Origin: Phytobacter diazotrophicus
GTDB lineage: Bacteria; Pseudomonadota; Gammaproteobacteria; Enterobacterales; Enterobacteriaceae
Length of the DNA: 64,000 nt
Direction: 5' to 3'
NCBI GenBank assembly: GCA_004346725.1
Contig: SMDE01000017.1
Location: 35,980 to 99,979 of the forward strand
Shown here: positions 19,315 through 31,448 of the stretch, piece after piece
Numbering within the stretch: the stretch's first letter is position 1
Layout of the letters: every line of letters begins with the position of its first letter
Notes under the pieces: model-generated
Databases searched by the model: none
The model's input: the letters and a program-made list of their open reading frames with translations, nothing else
Told to the model about the DNA's origin: nothing
Translations under genes and position numbers: made by a program

Positions 19315-19377
19315 TGTTATCACCTTCTTTACGAGAGACAACTAACGCCCGGCAATAGCGCACTGTCTCGAAGAATT

Positions 19378-19395
19378 GAGGGGCTTGCGCCCCTC
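19378..19395. terminator. Intercistronic hairpin between lamB and malM
   Basis: Perfect 7-bp stem GAGGGGC-ttgc-GCCCCTC. On the minus strand no long T run follows, so it is better read as a partial terminator or mRNA 3'-stabiliser lowering malM relative to lamB. Confidence 0.6.
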
Positions 19396-19422
19396 TTGTT
19401 TCGGTACGTCAGGTGGCGAGGA

Positions 19423-20760
<1,338 letters not shown>

Positions 20761-20842
20761 TTAAACACCTCACCTCTCGGGCTGCCTCTTCGTTGGCTGC
20801 AACCGCGAACGGTTTGGCGTTTTGCTTTTTTAATGGGAGACC

Positions 20843-21952
20843 TTAAACGCCCGGCTCTTTATGCAACCGACGACAGGCCGTACCATCCTCGCGGAACAGA
20901 TGGCAGCGCTCTGGCGGCAAGCCGATAGCGAATGTGGCCCCCTCTTCTACCAACACCACGTCATTCTGGCGGTAGACCAGGTTTTGACGGATGGCGGGGA
21001 TCTGGATGTGAATTTGCGTTTCGTGGCCTAGCTGTTCGACGACCTGAACTTCGCCTTCCAGGGTGACATCAGCGATGTCGCTTGGCAGCAGGTGTTCAGG
21101 GCGAATACCGAGTGACATATTGCTGCCGACCTGCACATTGGCGCTGTCGACAGGCAGCCAGACCCGCTGGCGGTTAGGCAGCTCGACCTGGACTTGTTCA
21201 ATGGCGGTGGCCGTTACCTTCACCGGCAGGAAATTCATTTTTGGCGAACCAATAAACCCGGCGACAAAGCGGTCTGACGGATAGTGGTAAAGCTCAAGCG
21301 GTTTACCCACCTGCGCGACGCGACCGGCGTCCAGCACCACGATTTTGTCAGCGAGCGTCATCGCTTCTACCTGATCGTGGGTGACGTAAATCATCGTGCG
21401 GCCGAGGCGCTTATGCAGACGCGAAATCTCAATACGCATCTGCACACGCAGCGCGGCATCGAGGTTGGAAAGCGGTTCATCCAGCAGGAAAACGCGCGGT
21501 TCTGCCACCAGCGTACGACCAATTGCCACGCGCTGACGCTGACCGCCAGACAAGGCTTTCGGTTTACGCTCCAGCAAATGCGCCAGTTGCAGGACTTCTG
21601 CGACCTGGGTGACCCGCTGGTTGATGACCTCTTTTTTCGCCCCGGCCAGCTTTAAGCCGAATGACATGTTCTCCGCCACAGAAAGGTGCGGATAAAGTGC
21701 ATAAGACTGAAACACCATGCCCACGCCGCGCTCGGCGGGTGGGATATCGTTCATACGAGCATCGCCAATAAACAAATCGCCGCTGGTAATGGTTTCCAGA
21801 CCCGCAATCATGCGCAGCAGCGTCGACTTCCCACAGCCTGACGGACCGACAAACACCACGAATTCTCCTTCGTGGATGTCGAGATTGATGTCTTTTGACA
21901 CCACCACATCGCCCCAGGCTTTCGTTACATTCCGCAGCTGTACGCTCGCCAT
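20843..21952 (-). CDS. malK: Maltose/maltodextrin ABC transporter ATPase MalK
   Basis: ATP-binding subunit of MalFGK2, also sequesters the activator MalT. 369 residues. Walker [10 protein letters not shown] (about 36-44), Q-loop [11 protein letters not shown], signature [14 protein letters not shown] (about 134), Walker [13 protein letters not shown] and H-loop [11 protein letters not shown] are in order; the C-terminal regulatory domain ([13 protein letters not shown] onward) carries the MalT and EIIA-Glc contact surfaces in E. coli. First gene of malK-lamB-malM, divergent from malEFG. Confidence 0.98.
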   Translation of the reverse strand: MASVQLRNVTKAWGDVVVSKDINLDIHEGEFVVFVGPSGCGKSTLLRMIAGLETITSGDLFIGDARMNDIPPAERGVGMVFQSYALYPHLSVAENMSFGLKLAGAKKEVINQRVTQVAEVLQLAHLLERKPKALSGGQRQRVAIGRTLVAEPRVFLLDEPLSNLDAALRVQMRIEISRLHKRLGRTMIYVTHDQVEAMTLADKIVVLDAGRVAQVGKPLELYHYPSDRFVAGFIGSPKMNFLPVKVTATAIEQVQVELPNRQRVWLPVDSANVQVGSNMSLGIRPEHLLPSDIADVTLEGEVQVVEQLGHETQIHIQIPAIRQNLVYRQNDVVLVEEGATFAIGLPPERCHLFREDGTACRRLHKEPGV

Positions 21953-22034
21953 GCCCCTCTCCCTTCGTTACAACCTGTCACTTACAGAAACATTCAAGAT
22001 GGGCTGACTATGGGCTATTGATAACGCTGGCGAA

Positions 22035-22045
22035 TCCTCCACCCC
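22035..22045 (-). promoter_or_regulatory. MalT box, malK side
   Basis: Minus strand GGGGTGGAGGA, resembling the MalT consensus GGGGAKGAGG. Part of the cluster between malK and malE. Confidence 0.6.
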
Positions 22046-22058
22046 CTCGCTTTTTTAT

Positions 22059-22080
22059 GGGGGAGGAGACGGGAGGATGA
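22059..22080 (+). promoter_or_regulatory. Two direct MalT boxes
   Basis: GGGGGAGGAG (22059-22068) and GGGAGGATGA (22071-22080), spaced like paired MalT boxes of E. coli malEp/malKp. Confidence 0.65.
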
Positions 22081-22158
22081 GAGGGACGAGTCTGCCCCGC
22101 GTTGCCGGGGGCTGAGGCGATTTTCGTGACGCAGACGGCAAAAATCGGTGTGTTTTTA

Positions 22159-22174
22159 TGTGCGCTGACACACA
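22159..22174. promoter_or_regulatory. CRP site 1 in malE-malK region
   Basis: TGTGCGCTGACACACA, close to the TGTGA-N6-TCACA consensus. CRP sites sit between the MalT clusters in E. coli too. Confidence 0.65.
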
Positions 22175-22187
22175 TAAAGAAACTTTA

Positions 22188-22203
22188 TGTAACAGAGATC
22201 ACA
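22188..22203. promoter_or_regulatory. CRP site 2 in malE-malK region
   Basis: TGTAACAGAGATCACA, 14 of 16 positions fitting a CRP site with one strong half (TCACA). Confidence 0.65.
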
Positions 22204-22222
22204 CAAATCCACCCAGGGGCGT

Positions 22223-22239
22223 AGGGGTAAGGAGGATGA
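22223..22239 (+). promoter_or_regulatory. MalT box proximal to malE
   Basis: GGGGTAAGGAGGATGAG, the counterpart of the E. coli malE proximal box (GGGGCAAGGAGGATGG). Confidence 0.75.
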
Positions 22240-22309
22240 GAAGCGCTTGCCAACAAAGGAGACTACACCCCGTTAGACCACCAAACATATCCACGAGCAC
22301 ATCACCTAA

Positions 22310-23512
<1,203 letters not shown>

Positions 23513-23560
23513 GACTGTAGTCCCTTATTTCTCAGGAAGTAAGGATTGTTAAATACGTTG

Positions 23561-23687
23561 TTTACACGAAATCATTCGTGTTGCATCGAGGCGGCAAGGA
23601 TGCAAATCCCCAGGAGCTTACAAAAGTAAGTGACTGGGGTGCGCATCCGCAGCCAACAAAGAGGCAACGCGAAGGATGAAGTGTAAA
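23561..23687. repeat. ERIC element in the malE-malF intercistronic gap
   Basis: Full-length ERIC: outer arms TTTACACGAAATCATTCGTG and GAAGGATGAAGTGTAAA, core CCCCAGGAGCTTAC-aaaa-GTAAGTGACTGGGG, which forms a strong hairpin. It is transcribed within malEFG, in the place of the REP elements of E. coli. Confidence 0.88.
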
Positions 23688-23701
23688 GAGGAAACTCCCC
23701 C

Positions 23702-25246
23702 ATGGATGTCATTAAAAAGAAGCACTGGTGGCAAAGTGACGCGCTGAAATGGTCAGTGATAGGTCTGCTGGGCTTACTGGTGGGGTACCTTGTAGTTTTA
23801 ATGTATGCACAAGGGGAATATCTTTTCGCCATCACGACGCTGATTTTAAGCTCGGCTGGCCTGTACATTTTTGCGAACCGTAAAACCTACGCCTGGCGCT
23901 ATGTCTATCCAGGCCTTGCCGGGATGGGGCTGTTTGTCCTGTTTCCCTTGATTTGTACCATCGCCATTGCGTTCACGAACTACAGCAGCACCCACCAGCT
24001 CACGCAAGAACGCGCGCAGCAGGTGCTGATGGACCGCTCTTATCAGGCGGGCAAAACCTATAACTTTGCGCTTTTCCCGGCTGAGGGAAGCTGGCGACTG
24101 GCGCTGACCGACGGTGAAAGCGGCAAAAACTATCTTTCGGACGCCTTTAAACTCGGTGGCGAGCAAAAAATCGTCTTAAAAGAGACGGATACCCTGCCTG
24201 CGGGCGAACGTGGCACCCTGCGTGACGTCACGCAAAACCGCACCGCGCTTAACCAGCTTACCGCCGTATTGCCAGATAACAGCAATGTTGTGATGAGCTC
24301 ACTGCGTCAGTTCTCTGGTACCACGCCGCTGTATAGCATGGCGGAAGATGGCACGCTCACCAACAAGCAGAGCGGTGTGAAATACCGTCCTAATAACACT
24401 CTCGGTTTCTATCAGGCTATTAACGCTGATAACAGTTGGGGCGATGAAAAGCTCAGCCCAGGCTACACCGTGACCATTGGCTGGGATAACTTCATGCGCG
24501 TCTTTACCGATGAAGGTATCCAGAAACCGTTTATTGAGATTTTCGTCTGGACGGTGGTCTTCTCGCTGTTAACCGTCGTGTTGACCGTCGCCGTCGGCAT
24601 GGTACTGGCCTGTCTGGTGCAGTGGGAATCGCTGAAAGGCAAGGCCATCTACCGCGTCCTGCTGATTCTGCCTTACGCCGTGCCGTCCTTTATTTCCATT
24701 CTGATCTTCAAGGGGCTGTTTAACCAGAGCTTCGGTGAGATCAACATGATGCTGAGTGCGCTGTTTGGTATCAAACCGGCGTGGTTTAGCGACCCGACCA
24801 CAGCACGTTCGATGATCATCATCGTCAATACCTGGCTCGGTTATCCGTACATGATGATTCTGTGCATGGGGCTGCTGAAAGCGATTCCGGACGATTTGTA
24901 TGAAGCCTCGGCAATGGATGGCGCCGGGCCGTTCCAGAATTTCTTCCGCATCACCTTCCCGCTGCTGATCAAGCCGCTCACGCCGCTGATGATCGCCAGT
25001 TTCGCCTTTAACTTTAATAACTTCGTGTTGATTCAGTTGTTGACCAACGGTGGTCCGGACCGTATCGGCACCACCACGCCTGCGGGCTATACCGACCTGC
25101 TGGTCAGCTACACCTACCGCATTGCCTTTGAGGGTGGCGGTGGGCAAGATTTTGGCCTCGCGGCCGCTATCGCCACGCTGATTTTCTTGCTGGTTGGCGC
25201 GCTTGCCATCATCAACCTGAAAGCCACACGCATGAAATTTGATTAA
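23702..25246 (+). CDS. malF: Maltose ABC transporter permease MalF
   Basis: Inner-membrane permease, 514 residues, eight transmembrane segments with the large periplasmic P2 loop (about residues 95-275) that contacts MalE. The EAA coupling motif is [25 protein letters not shown] in two parts, and the binding-pocket region [20 protein letters not shown] is intact. Preceded by GAGGAAACTCCCC and the ERIC element; malG follows after 14 bases. Confidence 0.98.
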   Translation: MDVIKKKHWWQSDALKWSVIGLLGLLVGYLVVLMYAQGEYLFAITTLILSSAGLYIFANRKTYAWRYVYPGLAGMGLFVLFPLICTIAIAFTNYSSTHQLTQERAQQVLMDRSYQAGKTYNFALFPAEGSWRLALTDGESGKNYLSDAFKLGGEQKIVLKETDTLPAGERGTLRDVTQNRTALNQLTAVLPDNSNVVMSSLRQFSGTTPLYSMAEDGTLTNKQSGVKYRPNNTLGFYQAINADNSWGDEKLSPGYTVTIGWDNFMRVFTDEGIQKPFIEIFVWTVVFSLLTVVLTVAVGMVLACLVQWESLKGKAIYRVLLILPYAVPSFISILIFKGLFNQSFGEINMMLSALFGIKPAWFSDPTTARSMIIIVNTWLGYPYMMILCMGLLKAIPDDLYEASAMDGAGPFQNFFRITFPLLIKPLTPLMIASFAFNFNNFVLIQLLTNGGPDRIGTTTPAGYTDLLVSYTYRIAFEGGGGQDFGLAAAIATLIFLLVGALAIINLKATRMKFD

Positions 25247-25260
25247 GGAGGGCGATGATT

Positions 25261-26151
25261 ATGGCAATGGTCCAGGCGAAATCGCAAAAATTAAGGTTAT
25301 TCGTTACCCATTTGTTATTGCTGGTATTTATCGCCGCAATTATGTTCCCGCTGCTGATGGTGATCACCATCTCTCTGCGTGAAGGCAACTTCGCCACCGG
25401 GAGCCTGATTCCGGAAAGCATCTCGTGGGAACACTGGAAACTGGCGCTGGGCTTTAGCGTGGAGCACGCCGATGGCCGTGTGACGCCGCCCCCCTTCCCG
25501 GTGCTGCTGTGGTTGTGGAACTCCATCAAGATCGCAGCGATTACCGCCATCGGTGTAGTGGCGCTCTCAACTACCTGTGCGTATGCCTTTGCCCGTATGC
25601 GCTTTCCTGGCAAAGCGACGCTGTTGAAAGGGATGCTGATTTTCCAGATGTTCCCGGCGGTGCTGTCGCTGGTGGCTCTGTATGCCTTGTTTGACCGTCT
25701 GGGCCAGTACATTCCGTTTATCGGCCTGAACACGCACGGCGGGGTTATTTTCGCCTATATGGGCGGCATCGCCCTGCACGTCTGGACGATTAAAGGTTAT
25801 TTCGAAACGATCGACAACTCGCTGGAGGAAGCGGCAGCGCTGGATGGCGCAACGCCGTGGCAGGCATTCCGTCTTGTGCTGTTGCCGTTGTCAGTACCGA
25901 TTCTGGCGGTCGTGTTCATTCTGTCGTTTATCGCCGCGATCACCGAAGTGCCAGTAGCCTCGTTGCTACTGCGCGATGTCAACAGCTACACCCTGGCCGT
26001 TGGCATGCAGCAATACCTCAACCCGCAAAACTATCTGTGGGGCGACTTTGCAGCCGCTGCGGTGCTGTCAGCAATCCCGATTACGGTTGTCTTCCTGCTT
26101 GCGCAGCGTTGGCTGGTTAACGGCCTCACCGCAGGCGGTGTAAAAGGTTAA
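25261..26151 (+). CDS. malG: Maltose ABC transporter permease MalG
   Basis: Second inner-membrane permease of MalFGK2, 296 residues, six transmembrane segments. EAA loop [22 protein letters not shown]-terminal tail [13 protein letters not shown] reaches the MalK dimer in the E. coli structure and is conserved. The start at 25261 ([10 protein letters not shown]) is the family start, with AAGGAGGGCG upstream; ATG at 25255 is in frame but less likely. Last gene of malEFG. Confidence 0.97.
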   Translation: MAMVQAKSQKLRLFVTHLLLLVFIAAIMFPLLMVITISLREGNFATGSLIPESISWEHWKLALGFSVEHADGRVTPPPFPVLLWLWNSIKIAAITAIGVVALSTTCAYAFARMRFPGKATLLKGMLIFQMFPAVLSLVALYALFDRLGQYIPFIGLNTHGGVIFAYMGGIALHVWTIKGYFETIDNSLEEAAALDGATPWQAFRLVLLPLSVPILAVVFILSFIAAITEVPVASLLLRDVNSYTLAVGMQQYLNPQNYLWGDFAAAAVLSAIPITVVFLLAQRWLVNGLTAGGVKG

Positions 26152-26158
26152 TTTTCAT

Positions 26159-26286
26159 CGTCATACTCTAAATAATTCGCGTGGCAGGAAGGCGGCAAAT
26201 GAGAGAGTCACCGGTAGCTTACTGGAGTAAGTGACCGGGGTGAACGAGTGTAGCCAACGCATCTGCAACGTGAAGTATGACGAGTA
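26159..26286. repeat. ERIC element 1 downstream of malG
   Basis: Arms CATACTCTAAATAATTCGCG and CGTGAAGTATGACGAG, core GGTAGCTTACTGGAGTAAGTGACCGGGG. First of a tandem pair. Confidence 0.88.
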
Positions 26287-26321
26287 TATATGCCACTGTA
26301 GTCCTCATTGGAATATTGACC

Positions 26322-26446
26322 CGAACTCTAAATAATTCGGGTTGCAGGAAGGCGGCAAGAGAGAGCATCCCCGGAAACTTACCAAACGTAGGTGACGGGG
26401 GTAAACGAGGCCGCCACCCCCCCTGCAAACCGATATATGGCGAGTT
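26322..26446. repeat. ERIC element 2 downstream of malG
   Basis: Same orientation, arm CGAACTCTAAATAATTCGGG, core GGAAACTTACCAAACGTAGGTGACGGGG, right end degraded (CCGATATATGGCGAG). About 35 bases after the first copy. Confidence 0.83.
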
Positions 26447-26464
26447 AACTTGTGACTGTTGTTA

Positions 26465-26491
26465 GGCGCTCCCCGGAGCGCCATTTTTTTA
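26465..26491 (+). terminator. Terminator of the malEFG operon
   Basis: GGCGCTCC-cc-GGAGCGCC followed by ATTTTTTTATT; the T run reaches the psiE stop codon. It would also serve convergent transcripts weakly. Confidence 0.85.
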
Positions 26492-26908
26492 TTCGCGTTT
26501 CAGACGTTTAGAGTTACACAACCACAAGGTGATCACGAGAAGCAGGATCGCGCCAGAGTAGATCAGCACGTCCATTGGCGATTTATGATCGACGATGATC
26601 AGCCGCACAATCGCGGTGATCCCAATGTAGATAAAATAACGAAGCGGGAAGTGAAAACCTGACTGAAAGTACTTCACAATCAGCGCGATAAATTCAAAGT
26701 AAAGAAAGTAGACCACCAGTCCTTCCACCAGCGCATACTTGCTGGTTTGTTCAGGCGCGAAAAGGACATCCGCCAGATGCAGCGTCTCCTTACCCAGAAA
26801 GACAACCAGAATCAGGCCAAGACTCAGCAAACCCAGATTCAACACGGTCTGGAGAACGGTGGAGATAAACTCAACGCGTGGACGAACAGTTAGCGATGGC
26901 ATTGTCAT
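26489..26908 (-). CDS. psiE: Phosphate-starvation-inducible membrane protein PsiE
   Basis: 139-residue inner-membrane protein of unknown function, PhoB- and CRP-controlled in E. coli. Four hydrophobic segments; conserved [40 protein letters not shown] and the basic tail [12 protein letters not shown]. Start at 26908 (MTMPSLTV) behind GAGGTG; MTS-type start of E. coli would be three residues shorter. In E. coli xylE lies between psiE and malG; here that space holds ERIC elements only. Confidence 0.95.
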   Translation of the reverse strand: MTMPSLTVRPRVEFISTVLQTVLNLGLLSLGLILVVFLGKETLHLADVLFAPEQTSKYALVEGLVVYFLYFEFIALIVKYFQSGFHFPLRYFIYIGITAIVRLIIVDHKSPMDVLIYSGAILLLVITLWLCNSKRLKRE

Positions 26909-27047
26909 ACCGGCACCTCATTCTCAGTGGCGAGCTTTCTGTATAACGCAAAAATGTGATCCAGATCTAGATTTTTTGCTTATATTTTGTGCTGTATCGT
27001 GGTGACATATCGCCCTGCAAGCACAGCAACAGGGAGTAAAAAACATA

Positions 27048-27560
27048 ATGCTTACAATCTGTCAGGCACAGGTTAACAATGCTGAACTGCTCCACGATAT
27101 CGCATATGCCAGCTACACCCATCATTTCGCCCATTTGTGGCAGAACAAAGATGAACTGGCGAATTTTCTCGCGCAAGAATACGCACTGCCCGTTTTACAG
27201 CAGAGTCTGCAGGACGAGGGGTGCTGCTGGCTGATTGCTGCCAGTGATGGTATCCCGGTCGGCTTTGCCAAATTCAGTTGGCATGCTGCCGCCAGCCCCC
27301 AGGGCCCGTCAGGAACGCTACTGCATAAACTCTATTTTCTGCCGCAGGCGACCGGTAAAGGTTATGGGGAAGGTGTTATCCAGGAGGTAACGCGTCGCGC
27401 GCGGGAACATGGCGAACGCTTCCTGTGGCTGGAAGTGTTGGATGCCAACCCGCAGGCCCGTCGATTCTATGAACGCCAGGGCTTTGAACATGTGCGGGAT
27501 ACCGTGTTCAGTACCGCCTCGCAGCAGAGCACGCTGCATATTCTGGGCAAAGTCATTTAA
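27048..27560 (+). CDS. GNAT-family N-acetyltransferase
   Basis: 170-residue GNAT acetyltransferase, substrate unknown. Acetyl-CoA-binding motif A is HKLYFLPQATGKGYGEGVIQEV (about residues 93-114: strand, then Q/RxxGxG/A-like ATGKGYG), and motif B LEVLDANPQARRFYERQGF has the typical Asn and the YxxxGF ending. Starts at 27048 behind CAGGGAG. Its stop is followed by a ribosome site and the acyltransferase start within 10 bases, so both are one transcript. Located where E. coli has nothing comparable. Confidence 0.88.
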   Translation: MLTICQAQVNNAELLHDIAYASYTHHFAHLWQNKDELANFLAQEYALPVLQQSLQDEGCCWLIAASDGIPVGFAKFSWHAAASPQGPSGTLLHKLYFLPQATGKGYGEGVIQEVTRRAREHGERFLWLEVLDANPQARRFYERQGFEHVRDTVFSTASQQSTLHILGKVI

Positions 27561-27569
27561 GGAGATGGG

Positions 27570-28028
27570 ATGGGTGCGAAGATGCGGCAGGCCGCTATCC
27601 GTAACGTGGTGTGCGGTGAAAATGTGGTGATCTATGACCCGGTGAATCTGTATGACTGCGAACTGGCAGAAGACGTTTTCATCGGGCCTTTTGTCGAAAT
27701 TCAGGGGCATACGAAAATCGGTGCGGGCAGCAAAGTCCAGTCTCACAGTTTTATCTGCGAATATGTGACTATTGGCGAGCGCTGTTTTATTGGTCATGGC
27801 GTGATGTTCGCTAACGATATGTTTCGTGAAGGCAAACCCAACCCGGACAGGGATAGCTGGGGAAAGATCGTGGTGGGTAATGATGTGTCGATTGGCAGCG
27901 GCGCCACCATTCTGGCAGTGACCATTTGCGATGGCGTGGTGATTGGTGCGGGCAGCGTAGTCACCAAATCGATTACTGAGAAAGGGGTTTACGCGGGTAA
28001 TCCGGCGAAGCTGTTGCGGCGCTTGTAG
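27570..28028 (+). CDS. Left-handed beta-helix (hexapeptide) acyltransferase
   Basis: 152-residue protein built from hexapeptide repeats ([LIV]-G-x4), e.g. VFIGPFVEIQGHTKIGAGSK, CFIGHGVMFAND, VSIGSGATILA, VVIGAGSVVTKS, GNPAKLLRRL, typical of WbbJ/WlbB/NeuD-like O- or N-acetyltransferases acting on nucleotide sugars or cell-surface sugars. A catalytic-type histidine is in GHGVMFAND. Coupled to the preceding GNAT gene; AAGGAG overlaps that gene's stop. No sugar-nucleotide genes are adjacent except the yjbEFGH polysaccharide operon on the other strand. Substrate cannot be named. Confidence 0.87.
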   Translation: MGAKMRQAAIRNVVCGENVVIYDPVNLYDCELAEDVFIGPFVEIQGHTKIGAGSKVQSHSFICEYVTIGERCFIGHGVMFANDMFREGKPNPDRDSWGKIVVGNDVSIGSGATILAVTICDGVVIGAGSVVTKSITEKGVYAGNPAKLLRRL

Positions 28029-28065
28029 ACCCCTGGCGGCGCTGCGCTTGCCGGGGCTACACACT
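28024..28065. repeat. REP element after the acyltransferase
   Basis: CCCCTGGCGGCGCTGCGCTTGCCGGGG followed by CTAC, overlapping the stop region of the acyltransferase. Confidence 0.7.
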
Positions 28066-28138
28066 CAGTCGTAGATAGTGAGCGTCTTCAACCTTGTTAG
28101 TCACGGCTGACTCATTTTCCCGCATGACAACCACAGCG

Positions 28139-28460
28139 ACATCTTTGTGCCCCCCTGGCGCAGAGCGTGCAGCGAGGGGGGTGAGTCCCCGCTGAAATCG
28201 GTGAGACGAAGACCCGATGGCAAGGTCAGGCCGCCAGGGATGGCGGACTGAGGTTTGTCGAGACAGGACAAAATCGTCCGGAACGATTTTGAACAACGCA
28301 ACGCGTTGGCCCGAAGGGCGAGCCCCAGGGATGGGGCGAGTAACTCGAGTCAAACCGACCGCAGGCAGCGGGGCGGGAGGCGAACGCAGTGCGAAGCACC
28401 GATTTCTTTGCGGGGCCGCGGGGATTGTAAAGGGGAACGCGGTGTTCCCCTTTACCCGTT
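28139..28460. repeat. Hairpin-rich modular intergenic repeat (no gene)
   Basis: About 320 GC-rich bases with consecutive perfect inverted repeats and no supported coding: CCGCCAGGGATGGCGG (28231-28246), AAAATCGT-ccgga-ACGATTTT (28270-28290), CAACGC-aac-GCGTTG (28294-28308), GCCCGAAGGGC (28309-28319), GCCCCAGGGATGGGGC (28322-28337) and an 11-bp stem TAAAGGGGAAC-gcggt-GTTCCCCTTTA (28428-28454). Part of it (28265-28320) is shared in architecture with the last 70 bases of the window. Confidence 0.75.
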
Positions 28461-28529
28461 CACGTGTCCGGTGGTGACATTTCGCCATGAACATAAGGGG
28501 AACGGAACCCTCCTCCTGAGCCGCATATT

Positions 28530-28611
28530 CCCCTCCCCCCCTCTCTGTCCCCGGGGAAGAGGGAGAAAACCGGTCGTAGCCCGCATAAGGCGTTTGCGCC
28601 GCATCCGGGAA
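28530..28611. repeat. CCTCTC hairpin plus REP element at the yjbH 3' end
   Basis: CCCTCTCTGTCCCCGGGGAAGAGGG-type hairpin (as at 4.0 and 58.5 kb) followed by GTAGCCCGCATAAGGCGTTTGCGCC and GCATCCGGG. Ends directly at the yjbH stop. Confidence 0.7.
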
Positions 28612-30708
28612 TTAACGGAAATTCAAACTCTTATCGCTGGTCATACTGTAAAGATCAAACTTACGTCCCAGCATCTGTCCGCCATCACGCGTCAGTGGCG
28701 TCCAGCCCACGGCCGCACGGCTGCGAGTAGCACCGGAGGTGAAGAGATCCATTGGAATAGACACATACACCCCTTTGGTGAAATCCCCCTCCCCGTACTC
28801 TTTCGGCGACACGTTGGTGATGGTGGCATAGGTCCCAACAACCACCCCGCTGTCGAAATGTTTAGCCACTTCCAGAGTGCCGCCTTTATCACCTGCCAGA
28901 TATTGCCCGACGCTCGCTTTGATCAGCACATCCTGGGCGAACGGGGGTGTCCAGTAGGCCGTTAAGTGCCCGGTTTTAACGCTGTAATCCGTAAACTTCA
29001 TCATGTCCTGCGCGCTACGCCAGTCACGCTGTTTCACGTAGTTGGCGTCAATACCGAAGGCCCAGTTGCTGTCAACCGGACGCCACAGCACCTCTGCCCC
29101 CGCACCACCGTACATCGTCTCCAGATAACCGGCGTACACCTGGCCATAGAAATTGTTACCCATATACTGGAAGTAGTTGGCCTGCAGGTTGTTCACGTAG
29201 ATATCGTTTTGCACATACTCACGCACGCGGGTACGCACACGCGGCAGTTTCGAGTCTCGCGGCGGATCGGTGTAGTTAAATTTGTCGTAGTTGTTGGCAA
29301 TGTTGGCGAACAGGCTGCCGGTTGTCAGTAGGTGATCGCTCAGCCACCAATCGGCGGTCGCCATCGCCCCAAGCTGGTACATATAGAAACTTTCCGGCCC
29401 CCCAACAGACTGGTTTAATACCGGGTCGATGTGGAAATCAAAGCTCGATTTCTCGATATACCAGCCCTGCTCCGGCTTATCCGGCACAATCGGTTCAACA
29501 CGCTGTTGCACGAGCTGCGTTTCCTGGCCCAGTGGCTCACCTTCAAGATGACGTTGCAGACTGGCAACGTCGGTTTCGGTGGTCACCTGCGGCATATTCA
29601 GACGGTTTTCCGTCACGCGGATTGTGCGGATACCCTCCGGTAAATCGTTCATGATGATACGATTTGCGCGCACCACGCCTTCCTGGGAGTCACGGTATTT
29701 CACCTGTTCCCCGGTCACGTAGAGCGTGTCGCCCTTCACCTGAATTTGTGGATTAGCAAACCCGGCGTTGTACTTCAACAAGGTCAATTGATTGGCCACG
29801 ACAGAGTGTTGCAGAATGGCATCCTGGGGCTGTGGCTGATACTTCGGACGTGAGTTATCGTTGTAATTCGGACGCAACTCATTGAAGTTATTACGCAGGG
29901 TAAAACCGAACATCACGGTATTCCCACGCTCATAGCTCAGGTTCACGTCGGCCCAGTCCGTCACCCGATAAATCGCGCCAACGTTAAACTTGCTCTTTTG
30001 CGGTAGCTTACCGGCAAAGTCCTGCTGATAGTTGTTGCCTTCATATTCCAGTTTCAGACGTAGCGGTTGCCACGGCGTCTGGTATTCCACCCCGCCGAAA
30101 AGCGCGGTCGGGCCGTGAAACATCTGGCTGGCATCCACAGAGCCCGCCTGGTTATAGCTGTTATCGCGATAGCAGAATGTTTGCTTATAGGTACACAGCG
30201 GGTTCTTGATATTGCCAGAGGTACCCAGATATCCCCAGCCAAGCCCAAGCGAGAAATCAAAGGGTCCCCAGGCTTTGTTCGCCACAACATACTCGCCGTC
30301 AAACAGGCCAGTACCACCGATATCGCGCGCGCCAACCGCCACCTGCGGCAGCCAGTATCCCTCTTCCCATAAACGCACTTTCAGGTCGAAGGCTTTATCT
30401 TTATACGTCTGCTCACCGGAGAAGGCCTCCACGCTGCTGTATTTCCGGGTACGCACATCGGTATAACGCAGTGTGGTTTCCAGCCACGGGAAAAGCTGCA
30501 TCGAACCAGAATAGTAGCGGTACTGGTCGTTGTCGCGATAGTTAAGGCTGATCTCCCCCGCAGGTGCCATACGGGCCGTGGGAGTTTGCAGCAGACCTAC
30601 GCCACCAAAATCCGATTGCGAGGGCCCAACAGGTGCCGGATACGTTTCAGCCTGGCAGGCGGCACTCACACTTAGCGCCAGGACGCTGATGACAAACGAT
30701 TTTTTCAT
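28612..30708 (-). CDS. yjbH: YjbH, outer-membrane exopolysaccharide export/assembly protein (GfcD-like)
   Basis: 698-residue predicted outer-membrane beta-barrel lipoprotein-like protein of the YjbH/GfcD family, used in extracellular polysaccharide production. Signal peptide 1-20 ([23 protein letters not shown]); the cysteine at 18 sits in a weak lipobox. N-terminal half begins with the repeat-like [25 protein letters not shown] block; many alternating aromatic strands follow. Last gene of yjbEFGH; its start ATG overlaps the yjbG stop. In E. coli the operon is Rcs-controlled. Confidence 0.94.
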   Translation of the reverse strand: MKKSFVISVLALSVSAACQAETYPAPVGPSQSDFGGVGLLQTPTARMAPAGEISLNYRDNDQYRYYSGSMQLFPWLETTLRYTDVRTRKYSSVEAFSGEQTYKDKAFDLKVRLWEEGYWLPQVAVGARDIGGTGLFDGEYVVANKAWGPFDFSLGLGWGYLGTSGNIKNPLCTYKQTFCYRDNSYNQAGSVDASQMFHGPTALFGGVEYQTPWQPLRLKLEYEGNNYQQDFAGKLPQKSKFNVGAIYRVTDWADVNLSYERGNTVMFGFTLRNNFNELRPNYNDNSRPKYQPQPQDAILQHSVVANQLTLLKYNAGFANPQIQVKGDTLYVTGEQVKYRDSQEGVVRANRIIMNDLPEGIRTIRVTENRLNMPQVTTETDVASLQRHLEGEPLGQETQLVQQRVEPIVPDKPEQGWYIEKSSFDFHIDPVLNQSVGGPESFYMYQLGAMATADWWLSDHLLTTGSLFANIANNYDKFNYTDPPRDSKLPRVRTRVREYVQNDIYVNNLQANYFQYMGNNFYGQVYAGYLETMYGGAGAEVLWRPVDSNWAFGIDANYVKQRDWRSAQDMMKFTDYSVKTGHLTAYWTPPFAQDVLIKASVGQYLAGDKGGTLEVAKHFDSGVVVGTYATITNVSPKEYGEGDFTKGVYVSIPMDLFTSGATRSRAAVGWTPLTRDGGQMLGRKFDLYSMTSDKSLNFR

Positions 30709-31448
30709 TATTCTTCCGGTATCCGATGCGTCAGTAAGCGAAGAATGTCAGCGTTCAGCACTTCGTAGCGATCGCCCCATAACGCCGGAGCGAAGCCGAC
30801 AAAAATCACGCTGCCCGGCATAGGTTCAACATGGCGTCGGTTCCAGTACGCCACCGGCACTTTCTCTGTGCGGCCATTGGGATAAATCAACCAGGCGTCG
30901 CTTTTTTCCGCCCCGCTCAGCAAACTCATCTCATCGAGGTAACTCACCACGTCACGTCCTGGCGTAAAGGGCTTTTTACCCGGCTGGCTTACCAGCCCCA
31001 GCACGGTGACAGTCGCAGGCTGAGGTCCGACCCATAAGCTGTATTCGCCCTCCAGCGGAGGGTTAGCACGTGTTTTAATTCGCACATAATCCGGGTCGAG
31101 ATTGATCAATTGCCGCCCTGTCACACGCAGCGCCTGAACCTGGCGACGCATACTGTTTATCGCTGCCGCATCGTCGCCCTCTTCCTCGGCGGCCAACGCG
31201 CTAAGGCGGCCAAGTAATGCCTGCTGGCGCTGCTCTTCAAGAGCCGTGGCCTGCCGCTCGCTGATGACCGCCCCCGGCCACCAGCTTTGTGCCAGACGAG
31301 GCTGCCCCACGACATCAATCAGACGTGCCGCGTTGGTGAGTACCTTGGGTTTACTGTCGCCTGCCATGTAGACATTGACGTTGCCAGCGGCCTGCGCCAG
31401 TGAAGAGGCGAAACAGAGTAACAGCGCGGTCGCGGATAAGAGCCTCAT
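30708..31448 (-). CDS. yjbG: YjbG, periplasmic exopolysaccharide protein (GfcC-like)
   Basis: 246-residue periplasmic protein of the GfcC/YjbG family. Signal peptide about 1-20 ([27 protein letters not shown]). The GfcC fold has two ubiquitin-like domains with a helical insert: residues about 70-105 ([31 protein letters not shown]) are strongly helical, then [25 protein letters not shown]. Overlaps yjbF by 4 bases (ATGA), showing translational coupling. Confidence 0.94.
   Translation of the reverse strand: MRLLSATALLLCFASSLAQAAGNVNVYMAGDSKPKVLTNAARLIDVVGQPRLAQSWWPGAVISERQATALEEQRQQALLGRLSALAAEEEGDDAAAINSMRRQVQALRVTGRQLINLDPDYVRIKTRANPPLEGEYSLWVGPQPATVTVLGLVSQPGKKPFTPGRDVVSYLDEMSLLSGAEKSDAWLIYPNGRTEKVPVAYWNRRHVEPMPGSVIFVGFAPALWGDRYEVLNADILRLLTHRIPEE

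Noticed and set aside
28101..28965. Several open frames in the hairpin-rich region before yjbH
   Set aside because: They run through REP and hairpin repeats and the yjbH 3' end; composition is repeat-driven and nothing resembles a known protein.
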